Source: Planctomycetota bacterium (lineage in GTDB: Bacteria > Planctomycetota > Phycisphaerae > Phycisphaerales > SM1A02). Taken from it: a stretch of 10,406 bases of DNA. The stretch covers positions 1-10,406 of the forward strand of contig RFQW01000031.1 in the NCBI GenBank assembly GCA_009924765.1. The letters run 5' to 3'. Below are positions 1-6,310 of this stretch, in pieces; positions within the stretch are counted from its first letter, which is position 1, and each line of letters opens with the position of its first letter. Under the pieces are notes generated by a model, which was given only the letters and a program-made list of their open reading frames with translations, searched no databases and had not been told where the DNA came from. The position numbers and the translations under genes are program-made.

Positions 1-536
1 CGCAGCAACTGCACGCCGCGCATGCGCCGACGCGCCGGCATGCCGGCGGCCGCCTTCGCACCCGCACCGCGCACCAGCCGCATCAGCACCGTCTCGAGCT
101 GATCCTGCGCGTGATGCGCCATCAGCACCACCGGTGCTCCGCAATCCTTGGCGACATCGGCGATCGCCTGATGTCGCGCCGTGCGTGCGCGCGCCGCCAT
201 CGCCGCACCCGATTGCAGCGCCAGCGTGCGGCGATGCACGGGCACACCAAGCCAATCGCCCATGCGCTGAACGAAGTCTGCGTCCTTCGCCGATTCGGTT
301 CGAAGGCCATGGTCCACCGTGACCAACTGCACCTGCCACGGGCCTCGCGAAGCCACGGCGCACATCAGCAGCGCCAGACCGGTCGAATCGGCGCCACCAC
401 TGGCTGCCACCAGCACCACCGATCCCGCCGGACATGCTTCAATCGACTTGTGCACGCAGCGTGCCAGCGGTGAACGCGACACCGTGCGCAAGCACTGCCT
501 CAATTCAGGGAACGCCAGCACCGCCTCGCCACTCAC
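1..536 (-). CDS. tilS: tRNA(Ile)-lysidine synthase TilS, N-terminal part (3' end beyond window)
   Basis: TilS uses ATP to attach lysine to C34 of the CAU-anticodon tRNA-Ile in the cytoplasm, so that the tRNA reads AUA. I translated 178 residues. They contain the PP-loop ATP-binding motif SGGADS at residues 46-51, VDHGLR at 75-79, the AR.R..RH stretch near 116-122, and AHHAQDQLET followed by RLVRGAG at 140-159, all in the order expected for TilS. The chosen start is GTG at 536, whose last two bases belong to the TGA of the upstream gene (GTGA overlap). It has only a weak purine stretch (AGGTGG, 10 bases upstream), so translation is probably coupled to the preceding secreted-protein gene. The C-terminal tRNA-recognition domains lie off the left edge. 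It is the last visible gene of the sigma-factor operon, an unusual place for a normally essential tRNA-modification gene. The family call is firm; the exact start is less so. Confidence 0.95.
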   Translation of the reverse strand, partial: MSGEAVLAFPELRQCLRTVSRSPLARCVHKSIEACPAGSVVLVAASGGADSTGLALLMCAVASRGPWQVQLVTVDHGLRTESAKDADFVQRMGDWLGVPVHRRTLALQSGAAMAARARTARHQAIADVAKDCGAPVVLMAHHAQDQLETVLMRLVRGAGAKAAAGMPARRRMRGVQLL

Positions 537-2059
537 CGCTGCGGCACCACCTGCGCACGCTCGGCCAGTTGCGCAGGGGCTGCCGGCGTGTGCACGGGCG
601 CAAGCGACGGCTGCAGCTCGATCGACATCTCCACCTGCCCAGCGTGCGGCTGCGCCATGCGCCAGGAGATGGTGCCGGCCTGACGCAGACATGCCGCAAG
701 CAAGCGTGCGGGCTTGGCGCAACCGCCACGCGTTTCAAGCGCGCCGCACTGCATCTCGATCATGCGGGCCAGACGATCGCCGTGCATGTGGCCCGCGCGT
801 GTCCAGAATGGCGCGCCCATCACGCTCTCGCTCGGCTCCGGGTGCTCCTCCAGCGAAGCGGCCACGCGGTCAAGCCACTGTCGATCGGATGCGTAGACGC
901 GCCAACCACCATGCGGCATCACCACCGTGCGCGCGTGCAGTTCGGCGGTGCCCTCACCGTCGCAGTTGCCGAACACCGCCTGCGCCAACCCCGGCTCGTC
1001 GCACGTGCGCGGAGCGTCCACGGGCATCGCCGCGCGCGAAGGACGCTTGGGCACGGTCTGGCCCGCTTCGTTCGCGATGGCCACGGCAACGCGGTCCAGC
1101 ATGGCGTCCTGCGCATGCGTGGCGGCTTTGGCATCGCGAACGCGATAGGCCACGGCCACGGCCAGCGAATCCTCCTCGCCCTCTGCCGGCCCCACCACCA
1201 CCGCCAGACGATCACCAAGCGAAGCCTGCGTGGCCGCGTCCAGATTCCACGCCGCCATGCGCTCGCTCCAGGCCTGCGGCACGGGATGCACCGGCATGTC
1301 CTGCATCCAGCACGCCACGGTCTCTTCGGGCATGGCCTCGAGCACCATGCCGGGCTCGCAGGCTCGCAGCGTGTCGCCCACGGGATCGACTTGCAGCTGC
1401 GCGCGCATCTGCACATGCATGCCGGTGCCGCGCGCCGAAAGGCCCCACACGGACAGACCGTTGGCGATGCGGTCATGACGCATCGCCACGGTGATCACCG
1501 CATCGTCGTCCATGCGCATCTCGCCCAGTCCGCTCGCAAGACTTGGCTGATCCGGCTCGCTTCCAACACGCAGCATGTCCTTCAGCAGGCGACTGTCGGC
1601 GCGATCGGTGATCAGCAGCCAGTCGCCGTGCAGACCACCCACCAGACCGAGCTGCGGAATCTCGAACCGCGCATTGCCGCGCATGCGGCCGCCCATGGCA
1701 CGCAGCAGATTGCAGGCATCGTTGCTCTGCATCTCCAGCGCCAGCACCCATGACGGCCCATCCGCGTCGCGGCGCACCACCAGCGAGGCATCGCGACCGG
1801 CGCAGCGACGCAGCAATTCTTCGGGCGACAGATTGGCCTGCGCAGCGGCGGCTTCCCAGCGCTGCTTGGCGCCCATCTCGGTGAGCAGCGTCTGCACGCC
1901 TCGGCGCAACATGCACGCGCTGGCGCACTGACCTTCCTGCAGGTTGCCGCGCACCTGCACCACCGCGTCCACATCGGGTGGCGTGAGCGAGGCCACGCCA
2001 AGTGGCGGCGCCACGTTGGCGGCCAGCATGCAGGCAAGCATGGCGGATGCGAAAGGCAT
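533..2059 (-). CDS. secreted protein of unknown function in the sigma-factor operon
   Basis: I do not recognise a firm family. The protein is about 508 residues. A hydrophobic, uncharged N-terminus (MPFASAMLACMLAANVA) looks like a signal peptide, followed by a 'PPDVDAVVQVRGNL' stretch. Cysteines are scattered through it (CASAC, RRC, DAC, RAC, ACW, TCDE, GNCD, MQCG, GGC, AAC), as expected for a disulfide-bonded exported protein. The alternation of short hydrophobic strands with 'LGLVGGLHGDWLLITDRADSR' and 'GWRVYASDRQWLDRV' segments loosely recalls DUF3352-like exported proteins; this is a weak resemblance. The ATG at 2059 is preferred because AAGG lies 7 bases upstream. A GTG at 2065 (GTGA overlap with the previous stop) and a GTG at 2077 are alternatives. 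It lies 2 bases after the anti-sigma candidate and overlaps tilS by 4, so it is probably co-transcribed and may act in the envelope response run by the sigma factor. Confidence 0.8.
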   Translation of the reverse strand: MPFASAMLACMLAANVAPPLGVASLTPPDVDAVVQVRGNLQEGQCASACMLRRGVQTLLTEMGAKQRWEAAAAQANLSPEELLRRCAGRDASLVVRRDADGPSWVLALEMQSNDACNLLRAMGGRMRGNARFEIPQLGLVGGLHGDWLLITDRADSRLLKDMLRVGSEPDQPSLASGLGEMRMDDDAVITVAMRHDRIANGLSVWGLSARGTGMHVQMRAQLQVDPVGDTLRACEPGMVLEAMPEETVACWMQDMPVHPVPQAWSERMAAWNLDAATQASLGDRLAVVVGPAEGEEDSLAVAVAYRVRDAKAATHAQDAMLDRVAVAIANEAGQTVPKRPSRAAMPVDAPRTCDEPGLAQAVFGNCDGEGTAELHARTVVMPHGGWRVYASDRQWLDRVAASLEEHPEPSESVMGAPFWTRAGHMHGDRLARMIEMQCGALETRGGCAKPARLLAACLRQAGTISWRMAQPHAGQVEMSIELQPSLAPVHTPAAPAQLAERAQVVPQR

Positions 2060-2061
2060 GA

Positions 2062-2424
2062 TCACGCCTTGGGCCACGGCGCCATCGCCATCGAGGGTGT
2101 GCTGCGCTGCCGCGGCACCAGCCGCACGGGCATGGCGCGTTCAACATCGATCGACTGCGTGGGGGCGATCCAGTCCACCGAACGGCGGCCCAACTCGCCA
2201 AGATCCACATTGTCGCGCGAGGCGATCATCCAGCTGCCGCCCACCCAGCCCGCGGCCAGCAGTGCACAACCAGCCATCGCCTTCCACAGCGTGGTGCGGC
2301 GCGTCTGCACCACGCCACGCGCGGCCAGCTGCTGCATGACCGAGCGGCGCAAGTCACGCCCATCGCGGCGTTCGCTCGCCAGCAGGCTCAACAGCCGATC
2401 CAGTCGCTCGCGCTCAAAGCTCAT
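2062..2424 (-). CDS. small single-pass membrane protein, candidate anti-sigma factor
   Basis: The protein has 120 residues. Residues 1-43 form a charged, helical-looking cytoplasmic segment (MSFERERLDRLLSLLASERR onwards), residues about 45-67 form one hydrophobic membrane segment (LWKAMAGCALLAAGWVGGSW), and about 50 residues follow outside. This architecture, together with an ATGA overlap directly downstream of an ECF sigma gene, fits a membrane-anchored anti-sigma factor that holds the sigma factor at the membrane until a signal releases it. No HxxxCxxC zinc anti-sigma motif is present, so it is not a classical ZAS protein. The function is inferred from position and topology. The start at ATG 2424 has a strong GAGGAGG 7 bases upstream; the much longer reading frame running up to 2790 in this phase is a shadow of the sigma gene. 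The far C-terminus (SMAMAPWPKA) is short and low in complexity. Confidence 0.8.
   Translation of the reverse strand: MSFERERLDRLLSLLASERRDGRDLRRSVMQQLAARGVVQTRRTTLWKAMAGCALLAAGWVGGSWMIASRDNVDLGELGRRSVDWIAPTQSIDVERAMPVRLVPRQRSTPSMAMAPWPKA
2067..2070 (-). promoter_or_regulatory. ribosome binding site deciding the ATG 2059 start
   Basis: AAGG on the minus strand, separated by 7 bases from ATG 2059. It lies inside the 3' end of the upstream small gene. It favours the ATG over the GTG candidates at 2065 and 2077. Confidence 0.5.
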
Positions 2425-3014
2425 TGCATGGCCTCCTCGGCGAAGGCCCGGTCGGAGGCGTCGGAACGGATCAAGCCCAGCATGCGACGACGCGCACGGA
2501 ACAGGTGACTCTTCACCGTGCCCTCGGGCAGGTTCACCTGACGCGCGATCTGGGCAACGCCCCAGCCCTGCTGATGGAACAGCACCACCATCTCGCGCTG
2601 CTGCGGCGACAGCACATCGATGGCGGCATCGAGCAGTCGACGAAGGCGCGTGCGCTGCTCGCTTGCCGATGCAAGCGTGCCGGGGGTTGCACCCACGCCG
2701 CCGCGCGACTCCACGTGCACGCTGTCCGCCACCGGGCGATGCTTGTTGAGATGGTTCATCCACAGGCGACGCGCGATGGTGAACAGCCATGTACTGAAAC
2801 GGAACCGATCGTCGAAGCGATCCAGGTTCGCCAGCACGCGCACGAAGGTTTCCTGCGCCAGGTCTTCCGCCAGCTCGCGACTGCCGCAGAGGCGACTCAG
2901 GTACGACTGCAGCGGCGCCTGGAAGTGCCCGATGATGGCCTCCATGGCGGCAGCGTCACCGCGACGCGCACGGCGCACGAGACGCTGCTCCACCTGTCGG
3001 TCGGGCACGGCCAT
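2421..3014 (-). CDS. ECF-type RNA polymerase sigma factor (sigma-70 family)
   Basis: This 197-residue protein has the two-domain layout of ECF sigma factors, which direct core RNA polymerase to a dedicated promoter set. Region 2 spans about residues 25-92, with EDLAQETFVRVLANLDRF and FRFSTWLFTIARR (the -10 binding and melting helices). Region 4 spans about 134-181, with LSPQQREMVVLFHQQGWGVAQIA and the -35-reading helix-turn-helix LPEGTVKSHLFRARRRM. A Gly/Ser/Ala-rich linker (about 100-122) joins them, and there is no region 1.1 or 3. The length is normal for the class. The gene begins the four-gene operon and overlaps the anti-sigma candidate by 4 bases (ATGA). A TACGAT hexamer lies exactly 6 bases before ATG 3014, so the mRNA may be leaderless. 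A GAAACC 17 bases further upstream resembles the AAC-bearing -35 boxes of ECF promoters, which would fit autoregulation; this is tentative. Confidence 0.93.
   Translation of the reverse strand: MAVPDRQVEQRLVRRARRGDAAAMEAIIGHFQAPLQSYLSRLCGSRELAEDLAQETFVRVLANLDRFDDRFRFSTWLFTIARRLWMNHLNKHRPVADSVHVESRGGVGATPGTLASASEQRTRLRRLLDAAIDVLSPQQREMVVLFHQQGWGVAQIARQVNLPEGTVKSHLFRARRRMLGLIRSDASDRAFAEEAMQ
2432..2438 (-). promoter_or_regulatory. strong Shine-Dalgarno for the anti-sigma candidate
   Basis: GAGGAGG on the minus strand, 7 bases before ATG 2424 and inside the sigma-factor coding sequence. It fixes the start of the small downstream gene and suggests coupled but efficient translation, as expected for a sigma/anti-sigma pair that must be balanced. 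Confidence 0.75.
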
Positions 3015-3020
3015 CGCAGG

Positions 3021-3049
3021 ATCGTACCTGCGCCCCCACCGCCGGTTTC
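3021..3049 (-). promoter_or_regulatory. putative promoter of the sigma-factor operon
   Basis: On the minus strand, GAAACC (3049-3044) is separated by 17 bases from TACGAT (3026-3021), which ends 6 bases before ATG 3014. Transcription would then begin at or next to the start codon. The -35 part looks ECF-like (AAC core) and the -10 part looks housekeeping-like, so the sigma specificity is unclear. Confidence 0.4.
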
Positions 3050-3073
3050 AGCATTTGCGGCAAGAACCGCGGC

Positions 3074-3790
3074 TTACGCCACGGCCCGCAGGCGCGCGGT
3101 GCCCTTTCGGCTGCCCGTGGCCTGTGCCTTGGCGGCCGGGGCCGCAAGCACCTGCACCAGGTCCTGCGGCGTGCGGGCCACGCGGGTGGCGCCGATCGCC
3201 TCGGCCAGTCCCTCGGCGCGGTTGAACACCCCACCGCCGACGGCCACTTCCAGGTTCGGATGGGCATTGATCTCGCGCACCTGATCGATCAGCGCGCGGA
3301 TGCCGGGGGCATCGCTGGCGCTGCTTGCGAACAGCACCAGGAAGTCGGGCGAGCGACGGTGCGTCTCTTCCAGGATCTCGTCGTGCGCCACGCCGCCGCC
3401 GGCGAAGAACACGTCGTAGCCCGCGGCATCGAGCAGGTCGGCGGCCATCTGGCCACCAAGGTCCTCGTTCTCGCCCTGACCGCAGAACAGCGCCACGGTC
3501 TTGCCGTTGCGGTCGGCGCGCTCGTAGCTGAGCTGCACCTGATCCACCACGGTGCGCAGCAGGCGCGTGGCGTAGTTGAAGCTCAGGCGCTCGATCTGGT
3601 CGCCACGATGCAGCTTGTGCAGCGACTCGTGGATGGGCCACGCCACGCACTCGATGAAGTCTTCGGCGCTCACGCCGCTGCCAAGGGTGCGCGACACAAG
3701 GCTGCGCACGGTGGCTCGGTCGCCCTGCAGCAGCGAGGGCAGCAGGATCTCGGAGATGGCTTCGAAGTTGACGGTGTGGGTGGCGCTCAT
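3074..3790 (-). CDS. cobalamin-binding-fold protein lacking the cobalamin-ligand histidine
   Basis: This 238-residue soluble protein has two parts. Residues about 5-92 are helical, with WPIHESLHKLHRGDQIERLS and ATRLLRTVVDQVQ, like the cap that precedes B12-binding domains. Residues about 97-215 look like the Rossmann-type B12-binding domain, with VALFCGQGENEDLGGQMAAD, YDVFFAGGGVAHDEIL, FLVLFASSASD and AVGGGVFNRAEGLAEAIG. The usual D-x-H-x-x-G loop reads E107-N-E109-D-L-G112, so the base-off cobalamin-ligating histidine is a glutamate. The domain may bind cobalamin base-on, bind another tetrapyrrole such as heme, or bind nothing. From memory, similar proteins occur in planctomycetes, so the substitution may be family-wide. 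The ATG at 3790 is chosen because homology begins there; upstream in-frame codons to 3916 encode Arg/Pro-rich shadow sequence. A weak GGAA lies 8 bases upstream. Its function here is probably sensory or regulatory, by inference. Confidence 0.85.
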   Translation of the reverse strand: MSATHTVNFEAISEILLPSLLQGDRATVRSLVSRTLGSGVSAEDFIECVAWPIHESLHKLHRGDQIERLSFNYATRLLRTVVDQVQLSYERADRNGKTVALFCGQGENEDLGGQMAADLLDAAGYDVFFAGGGVAHDEILEETHRRSPDFLVLFASSASDAPGIRALIDQVREINAHPNLEVAVGGGVFNRAEGLAEAIGATRVARTPQDLVQVLAAPAAKAQATGSRKGTARLRAVA

Positions 3791-3930
3791 GGTTGTGTTC
3801 CGTGTCTCGTTCACTCGTCGGCGACTCCGTCGCTTGAGAGTTGGGTTGCTTGGCCGCGTTCCTCGCGGCAGAACCTGTTTCGGCCCACGCCCGCACGGCC
3901 TGCCACACGGATTCAAGAACGCAATATCGG

Positions 3931-3960
3931 AACCTGCGCCCGCGCGTTATGCGACACCAA
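3931..3960 (-). promoter_or_regulatory. weak candidate promoter for the B12-fold gene
   Basis: The 189-base divergent region 3791-3979 separates the B12-fold gene from ubiE. On the minus strand it holds TTGGTG (3960-3955), 18 bases, then CAGGTT (3936-3931), similar in wording to the TTGGTG/TAGGTT pair before the gene starting at 9855. It would leave a leader of about 130 bases. I see no riboswitch-like structure in that leader, and no B12-box that I can support. Confidence 0.2.
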
Positions 3961-3967
3961 GTGGCCC

Positions 3968-3973
3968 TAGTAT
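3968..3973 (+). promoter_or_regulatory. putative -10 element giving a leaderless ubiE transcript
   Basis: TAGTAT lies exactly 6 bases before ATG 3980, which places the predicted transcription start on the start codon. No clear TTGACA-like -35 is visible at the right distance, and no Shine-Dalgarno is present. Confidence 0.45.
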
Positions 3974-3979
3974 CGCGCC

Positions 3980-4797
3980 ATGGCCGATTCCGCAGCCCCC
4001 GAACCCACGAACGAGCCCGCCTGGAATCAGGAGCGACTGGCGCAGGACCCGCATGCAGACCCCGAGAAGGCCGCGCGCGTGCGCGCCATGTTCAGCGCCA
4101 TCGCTCCCAGCTACGACCTGAACAACCGTCTGCACTCATTCGGACTGGATCAGGCGTGGCGACGCCGCACCGTGCAAGAGGTTGCGCGACGACTTGCGCG
4201 CGCCAACCTGTCCGGCGTGCGCGTGCTGGATGTGGCGTGCGGCACGGGCGACCTGAGCGAGGCGTTCGCCGATGCGGGCGCAACCGTGACCGGCGTGGAC
4301 TACACGCCGCCCATGCTCGATGTGGCGCGCACAAAGGCCGGCCGTCGCGTGCGTCGAGGCGGCAGCGCGCCCACCTATGCGCACGGTGACGCAACCGCGC
4401 TCACGCAGCCCGACGCAAGCTTCGATGCCGTGTCGATCGCCTTCGGACTTCGCAACGTTGGCAACGTGGCCGCAGCCATGCGCGAGTTCCATCGCGTGCT
4501 GCGACCGGGCGGCGTGCTGGCGGTGCTGGAGTTGTGCTGGAGTTCGGCCTTCCCACGTTTCCGCCGGCGCGCTGGGTGCATCGCCTGTACACCGAGCGCA
4601 TCATGCCCTTCACCGCCACGCTGATCGCGCGCGATCGCAGCGGCGCCTACAAGTACCTGCCGCGCAGCGTGGACACCTTCCTGAGCCCCGAAGGCGTGGC
4701 CGACGCGGCTGCCAAGGCCGGGTTCGCCGATGTGCAGCTGCGCCGCCTCACCATGGGCACCTGCGCGCTCACGACGGCCGTGCGCCGTTCCGTATGA
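3980..4797 (+). pseudogene. ubiE: ubiE/menG demethylmenaquinone (ubiquinone) C-methyltransferase, frameshifted by an 11-bp duplication
   Basis: The encoded family is the SAM-dependent C-methyltransferase of menaquinone/ubiquinone synthesis; menaquinone is expected in a planctomycete. The first part (3980-4544) carries Y45-D..NN..LHSFGLDQAW (UbiE signature 1), SAM motif I VLDVACGTGDLS at 82-93, FDAVSIAFGLRNV at 148-160 and RVLRPGGVLAVLE at 172-184. The family's ending (EFGLPTFPPARWVHRLY, AYKYLPRSVDTF, LTMGTCALTTAV) then continues in another frame, 4534-4797. The cause is visible: GTGCTGGAGTT occurs twice in immediate tandem at 4523-4544. Removing one copy gives an uninterrupted 268-residue protein of normal family length. 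As written, translation ends near 4624 after 214 residues, with a nonsense tail after residue 185 that lacks the conserved C-terminal strands. It could be a true recent mutation, a reversible repeat-length switch or an assembly error. The amidohydrolase-like gene starts 10 bases downstream. Confidence 0.9.
4523..4544 (+). repeat. 11-bp perfect tandem duplication inside ubiE
   Basis: GTGCTGGAGTT at 4523-4533 is repeated without mismatch at 4534-4544. Because 11 is not a multiple of 3, it shifts the ubiE reading frame. A partial earlier copy (GTGCTGGCG, 4514-4522) directly precedes it, giving a local GTGCTGG-rich stretch prone to replication slippage. Confidence 0.97.
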
Positions 4798-4798
4798 T
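4793..4798 (+). promoter_or_regulatory. putative internal -10 element before the amidohydrolase-like gene
   Basis: TATGAT, one base from the TATAAT consensus, overlaps the ubiE stop codon and ends 9 bases before ATG 4808. It would give a transcript with a leader of 0-3 bases. No convincing -35 is visible, and no Shine-Dalgarno is present for ATG 4808. Confidence 0.35.
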
Positions 4799-4807
4799 CG
4801 ACCCCTC

Positions 4808-5683
4808 ATGGCATTCGACGCCCTGACCTACGCGTGGAACCATCCACATCGACTCGGCCCGGCACTTGCCGGCCGATTCGCGGCCGACAGCGCGGGTCCG
4901 TGGGCACGCCTTGATGGAAGTTTCGACCAACTGGCCGAGGCGGTGCGTCCGTTCACCGCGGCCATCGTGTGCGGCCTGCGCGCCGATGCGATGGGCGTGC
5001 ATGTGACGCCACAGGAAGTGAACGACGCGGTTTCACGCGACCCCATCCGCCTGGGCGGCTTCGTGGGATTGGATCCCATGTCACCCACCTGGCGCGAAGA
5101 ACTGCACGCGGCCGTGGTGATGGGCATGCGTGGTGTGTGCGTGGCACCTGCGGCGCAGGGCGTGCATCCAACGCATACGCACGCAATGGAACTGTGGAGC
5201 GAGTGCGAGAAGCGCGCACTGCCGGTGCTGGCAGCGCCGCTTGGCACCAAGGTGGGCGCGGGTCCGCTGGAGTTCGCGCGACCGCTGGCGTGGGACGAAC
5301 CCGCGCGCGTGTTCCCCAAGCTGCGTCTGCTGCTCGGCGGCCTTGGGTGGCCGTGGGTGGATGAATGCCTGGCCATGCTGAGCCGCCATCCGAACCTGTT
5401 CACCGAAACCAGCACGCTGATTCCAACGCCGTGGCGGCTGTACGGCGCGCTGCGCGACGCATGGGCGCTGGGCGTGCTCGACCGCGTGCTGCTTGGCAGC
5501 GCCTTTCCGTTCGCCGAGCCTGTCGAAGCCGCTGAGACCACGCTGCGCGTGAACACCTACGCACCGGTGCAGGGCCCGCGCATTCCAACCAAGGATCTGC
5601 GCGCGCTGGTGGACCGCGACTGCTTTGCCGCACTGGGAACCGCAGGCCCGCGACTGAGCGCCGGCGTGGGAGTGGCGGCATGA
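4808..5683 (+). CDS. amidohydrolase-2-like TIM-barrel protein, probably catalytically inactive
   Basis: The protein has 291 residues. The middle and end follow the amidohydrolase-2 (metal-dependent TIM-barrel hydrolase) layout: GGFVGLDPMSPTWREEL at 83-99, GMRGVCVAP at 106-114, a 'CEKRALPVLAAPLG' strand at 133-146, ARVFPKLRLLLGGLGWPWVDE at 166-186, RHPNLFTETST at 193-203 and GVLDRVLLGSAFPF at 222-235. The metal and catalytic residues normally in these places are absent: no HxH near the N-terminus, alanine/proline at 142-144 where the barrel-strand histidine is expected, LGGLG instead of LxHxG at 176-180, and GSAFPF instead of GSDxPF (A232 for Asp). A binding or structural role is therefore more likely than hydrolysis; this is inference. 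ATG 4808 is the first start after ubiE. The gene overlaps the lipoprotein gene by 4 bases (ATGA), so the two are co-translated. Confidence 0.8.
   Translation: MAFDALTYAWNHPHRLGPALAGRFAADSAGPWARLDGSFDQLAEAVRPFTAAIVCGLRADAMGVHVTPQEVNDAVSRDPIRLGGFVGLDPMSPTWREELHAAVVMGMRGVCVAPAAQGVHPTHTHAMELWSECEKRALPVLAAPLGTKVGAGPLEFARPLAWDEPARVFPKLRLLLGGLGWPWVDECLAMLSRHPNLFTETSTLIPTPWRLYGALRDAWALGVLDRVLLGSAFPFAEPVEAAETTLRVNTYAPVQGPRIPTKDLRALVDRDCFAALGTAGPRLSAGVGVAA
5668..5672 (+). promoter_or_regulatory. ribosome binding site for the lipoprotein gene
   Basis: GGGAG lies 7 bases before ATG 5680, inside the end of the amidohydrolase-like gene. It has the same 7-base spacing as the two internal sites of the minus-strand operon and supports the overlapping start. 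Confidence 0.55.
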
Positions 5684-6306
5684 GTCGCGCGCTCTTCCTG
5701 CTGTGCTGCCTGTGCCTCGCCGGCTGCTACGCCGTGCAGTGGCCGTGGACCACCACCGATCTCACCACCTCGGGCCTCACCGACTCGCCGGTGAAGATCA
5801 ACATGAGCGGCACGGAGTCGTGGTATGTCATCGAACCCGCGCAGGTGAGCTTCTATTCGTGCGACATTCCGCTCGACGACATGGCCAAGGGCCTGAAGGT
5901 GAGCGGCCAGATGGTGAACATCCAGATGCTGTGGGAACCGCGCCCCGGCATGACGCCGATCGAGCCGACCACGACCAACATCTCCATTCGCCTGGTGGTG
6001 TTCGCCGAAGGCGAAGTGGGCCTGTACGGCGGTGGCGGATTCGCGTGGCCGCGCGGCAAGCCCGAGGATGGCTCGATGGGTCTGCTGATCACCGGCAGCA
6101 ACCTGTCGCTGATCGCGCGCACCAAGGGATTCGTGGATCTGATGAGCCCCGCGCAGATGCTGGGCACGGTCACCGCCACCATGGACGAGGCGCAGGCGAA
6201 CACCATCCGTCGCGCCGCCAGTCAGGCCGTGACCAACGCGCTTGGCACCGTGCGTTGGGTGCGCGCCGAAGGTGACGCCCCCACGCTTGCACTCGGCGCT
6301 CGCTGA
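5680..6306 (+). CDS. outer-envelope lipoprotein of unknown function
   Basis: This 208-residue protein begins with a lipoprotein signal peptide: Arg3, a hydrophobic Leu/Cys stretch at residues 4-13 and the lipobox LAGC with the lipidated Cys at 16. The mature part is rich in Thr, Gly and short beta-type segments (SGTESWYVIEPAQVSFYSC, NISIRLVVFAEGEVGLYGGG) and ends with an amphipathic helix-like stretch (DEAQANTIRRAASQAVTNAL). I do not recognise the domain. Its start overlaps the stop of the amidohydrolase-like gene (ATGA) and has a good GGGAG site, so the two products are probably made together and could work on the same envelope process; that link is only positional. It ends 4 bases from the convergent Nudix gene. 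Confidence 0.85.
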   Translation: MSRALFLLCCLCLAGCYAVQWPWTTTDLTTSGLTDSPVKINMSGTESWYVIEPAQVSFYSCDIPLDDMAKGLKVSGQMVNIQMLWEPRPGMTPIEPTTTNISIRLVVFAEGEVGLYGGGGFAWPRGKPEDGSMGLLITGSNLSLIARTKGFVDLMSPAQMLGTVTATMDEAQANTIRRAASQAVTNALGTVRWVRAEGDAPTLALGAR

Positions 6307-6310
6307 GCGC

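Noticed and set aside
434..1753. 439-codon plus-strand open frame opposite the secreted-protein gene
   Set aside because: The translation is rich in His, Arg, Ala and Gln with no domain, the usual antisense shadow of a GC-rich gene. The minus strand here has a signal peptide, good ribosome sites and operon overlaps.
3791..3916. N-terminal extension of the B12-fold protein to 3916
   Set aside because: The extra residues are Arg/Pro/Asn-rich without similarity to the fold; the recognisable sequence begins right after ATG 3790.
3791..3979. Riboswitch or B12-box in the divergent gap upstream of the B12-fold gene
   Set aside because: I could not find a conserved cobalamin-riboswitch core or a convincing paired architecture; the gap is also short.
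4534..4560. Programmed -1 ribosomal frameshifting as the explanation for the split ubiE
   Set aside because: A -1 shift would restore the frame, but I see no slippery heptamer (X XXY YYZ) in the stretch, and the exact 11-bp duplication explains the break fully.
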